A DNA stretch of 36,588 nucleotides from CAYSLU01 sp964431965 (GTDB taxonomy: Bacteria; Verrucomicrobiota; Kiritimatiellia; CAIKKV01; CAYSLU01), in NCBI GenBank assembly GCA_964431965.1, contig CAYSLU010000054.1, positions 1 to 36,588 of the forward strand, given 5' to 3'. Every line of letters starts with the position of its first letter. Position 1 is the stretch's first letter. A model generated the notes under the pieces. The model did not search any database, was not told the DNA's origin, and saw nothing but the letters and a program-made list of their open reading frames with translations. A program made the translations under genes and the position numbers. Shown piece by piece: positions 24,144 through 31,124 of this stretch.

Positions 24144-24425
24144 GTGAAGCGTTCGCAGCTGAGGAGGAACATCAAACAGATCGTGGACCAGGTGGTCACC
24201 CTGGCCCACCCTCGCCGCGTCATCCTCTTCGGTTCGGCCGCCACGGGGGATTTCGACCAGGACAGTGACCTCGATTTCCTGGTGGTCGTTGCGGAAGGCG
24301 ATCGCCCCGATGAGCTGATCGATCGCCTCAACATGGAGATCAGCCCCCGTCCGATGCCTTGCGACTTCATGGTTATAACCGAGTCGGCCTTGGAGCGGCA
24401 GCTTGGCAACCCGGGCCTCATCTAA
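24144..24425 (+). CDS. MNT-type minimal nucleotidyltransferase, C-terminally truncated
   Basis: A 93-residue minimal nucleotidyltransferase of the MNT group, often the antitoxin-like partner of HEPN proteins. The signature G30-S31-x10-D42-x-D44 (LFGSAATGDFDQDSDLDF) is intact. Start is GTG at 24144; the gene appears leaderless. The TAA at 24423 interrupts what looks like the normal end of the family: the same frame continues GDIMARGREVYAV to a TGA at 24465, and family members usually end in a very similar (N)P-x-LIY...GRxLY string. A single TAY to TAA change would explain it. No HEPN gene follows; the next gene is a URO-D-like protein. The core fold should still form. Confidence 0.75.
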   Translation: MKRSQLRRNIKQIVDQVVTLAHPRRVILFGSAATGDFDQDSDLDFLVVVAEGDRPDELIDRLNMEISPRPMPCDFMVITESALERQLGNPGLI

Positions 24426-24552
24426 GGAGACATCATGGCGCGGGGAAGAGAAGTCTATGCGGTCTGATCCGCCAGAGGTCGGATCCGCGCTGTTGGCGCA
24501 AGATGCAGTCGCGTGGGCAACACGAGTTCTGCGCTAAAGGTTCGCATCCGCT

Positions 24553-25605
24553 ATGCTGGTCGAACACAACAAACAGCTCGCACGCGACATCTTCGCGGGA
24601 ACGGCCGGCCGGCATGCCTTCATGTACCAGCCCCCCCTGGTCCCGATGATGGAGCTCGGCGACTTCACGATGTCGCGTGACCCCGTCGCGAAGTGGATCC
24701 CGTGGGTGGTCGAAAACTACCGCCGGCAGGTCGCATCGCTCGAGCGGCACCGGGACGACAGCGTCCCGCAGGCCAGGCTCTCGACCGGCACCCAGCTCTA
24801 CGCTCAGGCCTTTGGTTGCAAGGTTCACATCCCGCCAGACAGCTTGCCCTGCGCGGTGCCGTTGGTCGGCAGCGCGGCCGAGGCGGACAAGCTGGACGCG
24901 CCCGACATCTGGAAGACGGAGTGCCTCTACCGCGTCTTCGAGCTCGGGCGCGCCGTGCAGCGCGAGCTCGGCAAGGACGTGGATCTGGGCATCTGCGACA
25001 TGCAGACCGGGTTCGACACCGCCTGCCTGGTCTGGGACAAGACCGATTTCCTCTGCGCCATGGCGCTCGACCCCGAGCCGGTCAAGCGGCTCAGCGCCAA
25101 GTGCGCCCGGCTCCTGAAGACGTTCCTGACCGAGCTCCGCCGGGAGTTCCCGACGATGAGCCCCTGTCACTGCCCGGGCAACTGGGTGCCGCCCCACCTG
25201 GGCCCATGGGTCTCCAACGACGAAGCCGGCGCCATGAGCACGGACATGTTCGAGGAGTTCTGCATGCCGGAGCTCAACGACCTGTCCGACACCTTCGGCA
25301 GCCTCGGCATGCATTGCTGCGCCGACGCCGAGCACCAGTTCCCCGGCTTCAAGAAGATCCGGGGCTTCTACGGTTTCAATCGAGTCCAGTCGAAGCGCGG
25401 CTACCTGCCGATCCTCGAGCACTTCTCCGGCCCCACGGCGCCCGTACACTGCCTCGCCTGGATCTCGGACGAAGCGCTGGAGCAGCTCGTCACCCGCGCC
25501 CCCGCCGGCACCCGCTTCGTCTTCGTGCACTCCGGGCCGGACGACGAGACCGCCGACGCGTGGCTGGCCCGCGGACGGACGCTGAGGGGCGAGTCGGCGC
25601 CCTGA
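24553..25605 (+). CDS. Uroporphyrinogen decarboxylase-like protein (URO-D/MtaA superfamily)
   Basis: A 350-residue TIM-barrel protein of the URO-D superfamily, which includes haem-pathway decarboxylase and corrinoid-linked methyltransferases (MtaA, CmuA). The pattern H254-C255-C256 (GMHCCADAEHQFPGF) lies where MtaA-type members carry a zinc-binding His-x-Cys, so a methyltransferase-like role is as likely as decarboxylation; the haem enzyme is unlikely because the N-terminal substrate motif is not apparent. Many PVC bacteria have several such paralogues within carbohydrate or methyl-transfer loci, and the divergent neighbours here (AraC regulator, Gfo/Idh/MocA protein) fit that pattern. ATG at 24553 has only a weak AAAGG 12 nt upstream. 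It converges with the AraC gene, 35 nt between stops. Confidence 0.78.
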   Translation: MLVEHNKQLARDIFAGTAGRHAFMYQPPLVPMMELGDFTMSRDPVAKWIPWVVENYRRQVASLERHRDDSVPQARLSTGTQLYAQAFGCKVHIPPDSLPCAVPLVGSAAEADKLDAPDIWKTECLYRVFELGRAVQRELGKDVDLGICDMQTGFDTACLVWDKTDFLCAMALDPEPVKRLSAKCARLLKTFLTELRREFPTMSPCHCPGNWVPPHLGPWVSNDEAGAMSTDMFEEFCMPELNDLSDTFGSLGMHCCADAEHQFPGFKKIRGFYGFNRVQSKRGYLPILEHFSGPTAPVHCLAWISDEALEQLVTRAPAGTRFVFVHSGPDDETADAWLARGRTLRGESAP

Positions 25606-25640
25606 CCGGACAGGCAACCACGCTACGCTCTTCACGGGCG

Positions 25641-26552
25641 TCAGATTGTACGATCCGCGTCCAGTCGCGCAAGTGGAGCCCGACCATGGGATCGTCCCGC
25701 CGGCGGCCCCAGTCGTCCACACTCGGCCCTGTAGGCCGAGGGGGTCTTGGCCGCGTGTTGCCGAAACTGCTTGGAGAACTGGAAGGCGTCGCCATACCCG
25801 GCGCGCTTTGCCACCTCGGACACCGCCAGCGTGGTGCCGCGAAGCAGCTCCTTGGCGAGCGCGATCCGGGCGTTGATCACGTACTCCCGCGGGCTGAGCC
25901 CGACGTGGGCCTTGAACAGTCGCGAGAAGTGGCTCCGCGTGTAGCCCGCCCGGTCGGCGAGCTGCGACAGGCCGCCCAGGTCGTGCAGGTGATCCTGGAT
26001 GTGAGCGGTCAGGCGGCGCCAGGCGGCCGGGTCGGGGCCGGAGGCGGGGCCCCGGACGGCCGGCGTGTCATGGTCGAGCTTGATCAGCAGCCCCAGCAGC
26101 AGGCTGCCCGCCGCGCGCCGGATCTGCGGACACAGCCGCACCCCCGCGCGGGCATCCATGCCCCGCTCCGCAATCCACCGGGTGACCTCCTCGGCCAGAT
26201 GGGGAGCGCGCACCCGAAGCTGCTCGGGCGGCAGGCGCGCATCCTCGGGCGGGATGACGCGCCCCCGCGCGTCGAGCAGGTCGAAGTGGATGGCGGTGAC
26301 GCCCAGCGGGTTGCGCGTGCTCTGCGTGCATTCATACGTCCAGCCCGGGCGGGCCCAGTGACAGAGCCCGGCGTGGATCGACGCCAGCCCGGACGGGAGC
26401 TTCCGCTGCCCTCGGCCGGCCCACCAGTAGAGCAGCACGTTACGCTCCTTCCGCCGCTCCTGGGGCGTAAAATCAAGCTTGGCCGTCGGCGGCCACCGCC
26501 GACGCGTGCAGCGCGACCAGTCGATGCGCACCGTGACGCCTTCCCAGTCCAT
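25641..26552 (-). CDS. AraC family transcriptional regulator
   Basis: A 303-residue one-component regulator. The C-terminal AraC/XylS DNA-binding domain (about 185-285) has both helix-turn-helix units: LSQLADRAGYTRSHFSRLFK, then VSEVAKRAGYGDAFQFSKQF followed by KTPSAYR. The N-terminal 170 residues resemble the cupin-like ligand-binding domain of sugar regulators (LLYWWAGRGQRKLPSG, PGWTYECTQSTRNPLG, AIHFDLLDARG). I chose ATG at 26552; another at 26564 adds four residues, and the much longer frame to 27044 runs through other genes. It is divergent from the DHDPS fragment and the Gfo/Idh/MocA gene and is the only regulator in the carbohydrate region, so it is the best candidate to control 24553-34067. 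Ligand unknown. Confidence 0.9.
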   Translation of the reverse strand: MDWEGVTVRIDWSRCTRRRWPPTAKLDFTPQERRKERNVLLYWWAGRGQRKLPSGLASIHAGLCHWARPGWTYECTQSTRNPLGVTAIHFDLLDARGRVIPPEDARLPPEQLRVRAPHLAEEVTRWIAERGMDARAGVRLCPQIRRAAGSLLLGLLIKLDHDTPAVRGPASGPDPAAWRRLTAHIQDHLHDLGGLSQLADRAGYTRSHFSRLFKAHVGLSPREYVINARIALAKELLRGTTLAVSEVAKRAGYGDAFQFSKQFRQHAAKTPSAYRAECGRLGPPAGRSHGRAPLARLDADRTI

Positions 26553-26657
26553 GCCCCGGTACATAGCACAAAATGACAAGCCCCGCACAGCACATCGATC
26601 CATTCCCTCGGCTGTCGCCCTGCCGTACGATGGGGCATCCTCACAGGGGAAGCGTGT

Positions 26658-26897
26658 ATGGGTGGCGACCTGGCGCGCGCCAAGAAGGCGCAGCAGATGG
26701 TGGCGCCGCTGGCGCGACTGATCTACAACTTCGGCGAGCCTGGCTGCGCCGCGCACCAGCGCATGATGGTGGCCAACTGGCTGCTGGGCCAGTTTCCGAG
26801 CCCGGTGTTCCGCCGGCCGGTGCGGCCGATGCCGCCCGCCGAGGTGCAGAAGCTGCGGGATGGCCTGCGGGCGACCGGGATGAAGACTGTGAACTAA
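26658..26897 (+). pseudogene. C-terminal fragment of a dihydrodipicolinate synthase family gene
   Basis: Seventy-nine codons that read like the last quarter of DHDPS/N-acetylneuraminate lyase family proteins: GDLARAKKAQQ, LIYNFGEPGCAAHQRMMVAN, then PVRPMPPAEVQKLRDGLRATG. The catalytic Lys/Tyr part of the TIM barrel is absent, and upstream codons in the same frame are not family-like. Oddly, an ATG with AGGGGA 7 nt upstream and a TACGAT-like -10 near 26626 sit in front, so the remnant might still be translated. Such genes commonly accompany Gfo/Idh/MocA genes, which fits the neighbour. Read as a deletion remnant; a functional small protein is less likely. Confidence 0.6.
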
Positions 26898-26907
26898 GAG
26901 GAGTCCG

Positions 26908-26954
26908 TCGGCAGCTGTCGATTGCAGTCGGCCGCTATCGACAGCCATCGAGAA
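26908..26954. repeat. Array of 10-nt unit TCGRnnGCnn, 4.7 units
   Basis: TCGGCAGCTG, TCGATTGCAG, TCGGCCGCTA, TCGACAGCCA, TCGAGAA in direct tandem. It ends 13 nt before the start codon of the Gfo/Idh/MocA gene. A second array with the same period lies at 28349; 37 nt of the two align without gaps at 29 identical positions. Confidence 0.75.
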
Positions 26955-26967
26955 AGGAAGACGCCAC

Positions 26968-28260
26968 ATGCCAAGCACCCTCCCCATCCCCTCCCAGCCC
27001 CTCCGCCTCGCCCTCATCGGCGCTGGCGCGCGTTCGCAGACCATCTACCAGCCGCTCTGGGAGTCCCTCAAGCCATGGTGCGTGCCGGTGGCGGTCTGCG
27101 ACCCCGTGGCCGAGAACGGCCAGAAGCTGGCCACGGCCCTTGGCGTACCGTACTACGCCAACATCCACAAACTGGTCAAGGACCGGCCCATGGAAGCGGC
27201 GCTGATCGTCACGCCGGTGCCCAGCCACCATTCGATCTCCGTCTTTATGTCGTCGAACGGCATCCCCAACCACACCGAGACCACCTGGGCCAGCATGGTC
27301 TGCCAGGCCAAGGAGATGATCGCCGTAGCGCGGAAGAACAGCGTCATCGTTCGGGTGGCGGAGAACTTCTTCCGCATGCCGATCGACCGCTTCGCCCAGA
27401 CCGTGCGCGACAGCGGCTACCTCGGTCGCATCGGACGGATCGTCAGCTACGCCGATCACACCGGCTACCACAACAACTCGCGCTGGATCGCCTTTGCCAA
27501 ATGCCATCCCGAGTGGGTGCAGTGCATCGAGCACGACATGGCGCACCCGGCATTCTACTCGATGCCGCAGCGACGCCACGAGAAGGAGACGCTCAACGCC
27601 CGCTTCTTCCATTTCCCCAACGACATGATGGTGATGGACGTCGGCAGCGGCCACGTGAAGGGACACCTCGGCCGGCATCCCCGCCCCGGCTACACCGAGT
27701 TCCAGGGCGAGCGCGGCACGCTGGTGCACCGGGCCGGCGTTTCGGTCGGCTGGGGGAATGAGCAGAACGAACTGCGGTTCGTCTCCGATGCCCGGCTCGC
27801 GCCGGCCCAGGAGAGCGCCGGGAAGCTCTCCGGCGGCGGCTACGCCGACGTCGTGACGCCGGTCGTCCACGACACCACCGGCGACGTCTGGACCGGGTTG
27901 CACGCCGACACCCCGACCGGCCGCATCGAGTATGTCAGCCCGCTCATGGCCCATGCCAGGATGGGCAAGGTCAACAGCCGCGACTGGTACGGCGTGGCGG
28001 TGATGGATCACGTCGTGGACTTCGCCCTTGCCGTGCGCGGCCTGCGCGACAGCGAGTTCACCGCCGAGGATGCCTTGATGAGCGACATGATGGAGATCGG
28101 CGCCCACGAGAGCAACCTGCAGGAAGGCCGCCGACTCAAGCTGCCGATCGAGGGCGACCTGGAGAGCGACGCCATCGAGCGCGAGAAGCAGAGGAAGCAA
28201 TTCCGTGTCGACCCGCTGGATGCCGAGGCGATGTTGTCGGTGAGCTTCCCGAGGCCATGA
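26968..28260 (+). CDS. Gfo/Idh/MocA family oxidoreductase-like protein, EKP lysine missing
   Basis: A 430-residue member of the Gfo/Idh/MocA family. The nucleotide-binding start is LALIGAGARSQ (15-25), the second strand ends VAVCDP and the third VTPVPSH. At the place of the catalytic E-K-P the protein reads H102? T103-E104-T105-T106-W107 (NHTETTWASM), so the usual lysine is a threonine. The C-terminal alpha/beta domain has IEHDMAHPAFYS and VVDFALAVRGL as expected. The change points to an altered reaction (for example lyase or hydrolase-type chemistry as in some family branches) or to a non-catalytic role. ATG at 26968 has AAAGGA 9 nt upstream, and a TCGRnnGCnn array ends 13 nt before it. No signal peptide. 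Confidence 0.86.
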   Translation: MPSTLPIPSQPLRLALIGAGARSQTIYQPLWESLKPWCVPVAVCDPVAENGQKLATALGVPYYANIHKLVKDRPMEAALIVTPVPSHHSISVFMSSNGIPNHTETTWASMVCQAKEMIAVARKNSVIVRVAENFFRMPIDRFAQTVRDSGYLGRIGRIVSYADHTGYHNNSRWIAFAKCHPEWVQCIEHDMAHPAFYSMPQRRHEKETLNARFFHFPNDMMVMDVGSGHVKGHLGRHPRPGYTEFQGERGTLVHRAGVSVGWGNEQNELRFVSDARLAPAQESAGKLSGGGYADVVTPVVHDTTGDVWTGLHADTPTGRIEYVSPLMAHARMGKVNSRDWYGVAVMDHVVDFALAVRGLRDSEFTAEDALMSDMMEIGAHESNLQEGRRLKLPIEGDLESDAIEREKQRKQFRVDPLDAEAMLSVSFPRP

Positions 28261-28335
28261 CCTCCGTCGATATCGTCTGGCACTGTGCGCCGCCCGGTGG
28301 CCGTTGTGAAAGGCTTTTCCCGTCCCAATCGGGCA

Positions 28336-28344
28336 TGGTATAGG
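28336..28344 (+). promoter_or_regulatory. Extended -10 promoter candidate
   Basis: TGGTATAGG has a TGn extension before TATAGG (28339-28344). Expected transcription start is near 28351, at the first unit of the downstream repeat array. No good -35 box. Confidence 0.3.
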
Positions 28345-28348
28345 GCCC

Positions 28349-28385
28349 TCGATTGCCATCGACAGCAGTCGAGTGCCATCGAGAA
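28349..28385. repeat. Array of 10-nt unit TCGRnnGCnn, 3.7 units
   Basis: TCGATTGCCA, TCGACAGCAG, TCGAGTGCCA, TCGAGAA in direct tandem, ending 3 nt before the ATG of the oligogalacturonate lyase-like gene. Same period and same terminal TCGAGAA as the array at 26908. Confidence 0.75.
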
Positions 28386-28388
28386 GAC

Positions 28389-29519
28389 ATGAACACACCC
28401 GAATCGCGAACCTTCACCGACCCGCGCACCGGCGCGACCGTCCGGCAGGTCACCAGTCATCCCTCTATCCACCATCACCCCTTCTACTACCTCCCAGCCT
28501 ACGACGATGCGATGACGCGGCTGTTCTTCATTTCGCACCGTACCGGCCGGCCCGAGATCTGGTGCGAAGTCCGCGCGACGGGCGAACTGCAGCAGCTTAC
28601 CGACCGCCCCGACCTCGTCGAGTGGTCGGTGCATCCGTCGCATGACGGGCGTTTCGTCTACTACACCGCCGGCCAGGGGGCCTGGCGGGTGGCGACGGCG
28701 ACCGGTGAGTCCGAGTGTCTCCTGGACTTCGGCGACCTCGCCGGGCGCGAGGAGGGGATGGTCGGCGCGGCCATGGGCACGACCACGCTCAGCCACGACG
28801 ACCGCTACTGGGCCGTGCCGGTAAAGGTTGGCAAGCTGCACCGGCTCTGCGTCGTCGACACCCGGACGGGCCAGTGCGACACCATCCTCGAGCGCGACAC
28901 CATCGGCCACCCGGAGTTCCACCCGTCGGACAACACGCTGCTGCGTTACGCCGGGCCGTACCACAGCCGGATCTGGGTCATCAACCGGGACGGCACGGGC
29001 AACCGGCTTGCGTACGAGCGAAGAGGTCCCGAGTGGATCGTTCACGAAACGTGGCGCCCCGGCAGCCGCGAGATCATCACCACCAACTGGCCCCGCGGCT
29101 GCGTCGGGATCGACATCGACACAGGTGCTGTCCGGCCGGTCTGCTCCTTCAAAGCGTGGCACCCGTCGATCAACCGGCAGGGCACGCTGATGTGCGCCGA
29201 CACGGTCTTCCCCGACATCGGACTCCAGTTGTTCTCCCCTCTGGACGGCATCGGCGCTCCGAGGACTCTCTGCCACCCCGAAGCCACCAACGAGGGCAAA
29301 CACTGGAACACCGACCACTGCCCGTACGACGACGAGGACTACAAGCAGGGCAAGTGGAAGGTCTATGCGCCCCAACACACCCATCCGCATCCGTGGTTCT
29401 CGCCGGACGGGCGCTTCGTCGTCTTCACTTCGGATAGAGGAGGCACGGCGCAAGTGTACGAGGTGGAGGTCGGCACCGGCGGCCTGATGGGGCCGGTGGT
29501 GCTGTACCGGGAGAAGTGA
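28389..29519 (+). CDS. Oligogalacturonate lyase-like beta-propeller (PL22 type)
   Basis: A 376-residue seven-bladed propeller, the length of the PL22 oligogalacturonate lyases (about 385 aa), which cleave short pectin oligomers in the cytoplasm by beta-elimination with a metal ion. Family-like stretches are FTDPRTGATVRQVTSHPS, the HHHPFYY cluster, LFFISHRTGRPEIW, a TGHPEFHPSD-like site (IGHPEFHPSDNTLLRYAGP) and the last blade HPHPWFSPDGRFVVFTSDR. The conserved histidines in these sites are the likely metal and catalytic residues. A related TolB-type propeller of other function remains possible. No signal peptide. It lies 128 nt after the Gfo/Idh/MocA gene and a repeat array sits immediately before the ATG. 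Confidence 0.72.
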   Translation: MNTPESRTFTDPRTGATVRQVTSHPSIHHHPFYYLPAYDDAMTRLFFISHRTGRPEIWCEVRATGELQQLTDRPDLVEWSVHPSHDGRFVYYTAGQGAWRVATATGESECLLDFGDLAGREEGMVGAAMGTTTLSHDDRYWAVPVKVGKLHRLCVVDTRTGQCDTILERDTIGHPEFHPSDNTLLRYAGPYHSRIWVINRDGTGNRLAYERRGPEWIVHETWRPGSREIITTNWPRGCVGIDIDTGAVRPVCSFKAWHPSINRQGTLMCADTVFPDIGLQLFSPLDGIGAPRTLCHPEATNEGKHWNTDHCPYDDEDYKQGKWKVYAPQHTHPHPWFSPDGRFVVFTSDRGGTAQVYEVEVGTGGLMGPVVLYREK

Positions 29520-29634
29520 GAAGCGCAGGGGTGCATGCGTCGATGGTGTTGCCCTGTCGGACGTTCCAGACGATACTCGCCAGAAGCCTGATGTCCCGGC
29601 AGATGCAACAAGACTGCAGTGTAGAGGGTTCCCC

Positions 29635-31047
29635 GTGACTTCCCCCGCTGTGAGAGCCTACCTGACTGTGACCCCGCCCGGACCCGTGACGGATCGGATT
29701 GACCTGAATCTTCGCTGGGCCGTCGAGGCGGACAGCGCGCCGGCGCGCCAGGTCCGCGTGGCGCTGACGCGGGCCGCCCGCCCCATCGCGGCGGAGGAGT
29801 CCTTGGATCTAGCGCCGGGCCAGGTCGTAAGCCGCCGCATCCGGCTCAAGACCGAAGGACTCCAAGGCGAGCAGACGTTGGCCCTGGCGGTCAGCGTGGG
29901 CGGCAAGCCGCTGCCGGCAGTCTCTCGGACCGTCACCGTGCTGCCGTCCTCCAGCCGCAGCCCGCGCCTCATCGGCGGCGCATGGGTGGGGCTGACCCAC
30001 TGGAGCGAGGCGGAGGGACGCTACTGGAACGCGGACCTCGCCCGATTCACGGAGGCCGACTGGCGCGAGCTGGTGCGGGGCATGAAGGCGATCGGCCTTC
30101 GCACGATCATCATCCAGGAGACCTGGCGGAACCCCGTCTGGTACGGCCGCCACTATCACCAGATGACGGCGGAGAACTACCGCGAAACCTACGCCGGGCG
30201 CGCCTACTACCCCTCGCGACTCTGGCCGGGCCGGGTGGAGCTGCCCTGCGCGGATCCGGTGGACACCATCCTCGACGAGGCGGACCAGCAGGGCATGCGC
30301 GTGTTCCTCGGAGTCGGACTGTACGCCCATTTCGACTACACGCCCGGGTCGCTGGCCTGGCACCGGGACGTGCTGAGGGAGTTGTGGACGATGTACCGCC
30401 GCCACGATTCGCTGCACGGGTGGTACGTCTCGGAGGAGCTCAGCGGCCCCATCCGGCCCCACGAGCAGCGCTACTGGGACGCCACGGACCAGTTCCGCGC
30501 CGAGGTGCTGGCGTTCTTCAAGGGGTTGAGGGAGACCGTCCAGGCGCTGGCGCCGCACACGCTGCTGATGGTCGCGCCGGACTCCAACTTCAGCGGGGCG
30601 GCCGACATCTGGCGGGAGCTGGTGCGGCACTGCGACATCGTGTGCGTGCAGGTGTACCACCGGCGCGTGATCGACGGCGCTCCCGCGGAGGAAGCCATTC
30701 GGAGGATGCAGGCGTGGTGCGACGCGGCAGGATGCCATCACTGGCTCGACATGGAGATCTTCGGCTTCGAGTATCCCGACCGGAGCGGCCCGCATCGAGA
30801 GGGGTACACCCGCGCCTTGCCGGACGGCACCGACGAGTGGGTGCAGACACCGCTCATCCCGCTTCCCCTGGCCACGCTGCGTGAGGAGATGGCCCGGCTG
30901 GACTCGATCGAGTACGTCTGCGCCTACCAGTATCCCGGGATGATGTGCGCGCCTGGCGCGCGGCTCAGACCCGGCGGCGAACCGGCGGAGCGGTTGTACC
31001 GGGAGTATCAGGCGTATGTCGCCACCCGGTGCCCTGCCCCTCAGTAG
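29635..31047 (+). CDS. DUF4434-like TIM-barrel protein
   Basis: A 470-residue protein. Residues about 1-105 form a beta-sandwich-like domain without close recognition; residues about 110-460 look like the DUF4434 glycosidase-type barrel (GGAWVGLTHWSEAEGRYW, GMKAIGLRTIIIQETW, GMRVFLGVGLY, LHGWYVSEELSG, HTLLMVAPD, CDIVCVQVY). Acidic residues at strand ends (YVSEE, DMEIFGFE) would be candidate catalytic positions. A hydrolase acting on glycans is an inference from fold and context. It starts with GTG at 29635, preceded by AGAGGG (29623-29628) with 6 nt spacing. No signal peptide. The beta-helix gene follows after 77 nt. Confidence 0.68.
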   Translation: MTSPAVRAYLTVTPPGPVTDRIDLNLRWAVEADSAPARQVRVALTRAARPIAAEESLDLAPGQVVSRRIRLKTEGLQGEQTLALAVSVGGKPLPAVSRTVTVLPSSSRSPRLIGGAWVGLTHWSEAEGRYWNADLARFTEADWRELVRGMKAIGLRTIIIQETWRNPVWYGRHYHQMTAENYRETYAGRAYYPSRLWPGRVELPCADPVDTILDEADQQGMRVFLGVGLYAHFDYTPGSLAWHRDVLRELWTMYRRHDSLHGWYVSEELSGPIRPHEQRYWDATDQFRAEVLAFFKGLRETVQALAPHTLLMVAPDSNFSGAADIWRELVRHCDIVCVQVYHRRVIDGAPAEEAIRRMQAWCDAAGCHHWLDMEIFGFEYPDRSGPHREGYTRALPDGTDEWVQTPLIPLPLATLREEMARLDSIEYVCAYQYPGMMCAPGARLRPGGEPAERLYREYQAYVATRCPAPQ

Positions 31048-31124
31048 GAGCGACAAGTAAAGGTTAAGCGGAAGCGGAGGGCGGCGTAGGCTGTCGCTGA
31101 AGACTTGTGACTGTCGAGGACTGC

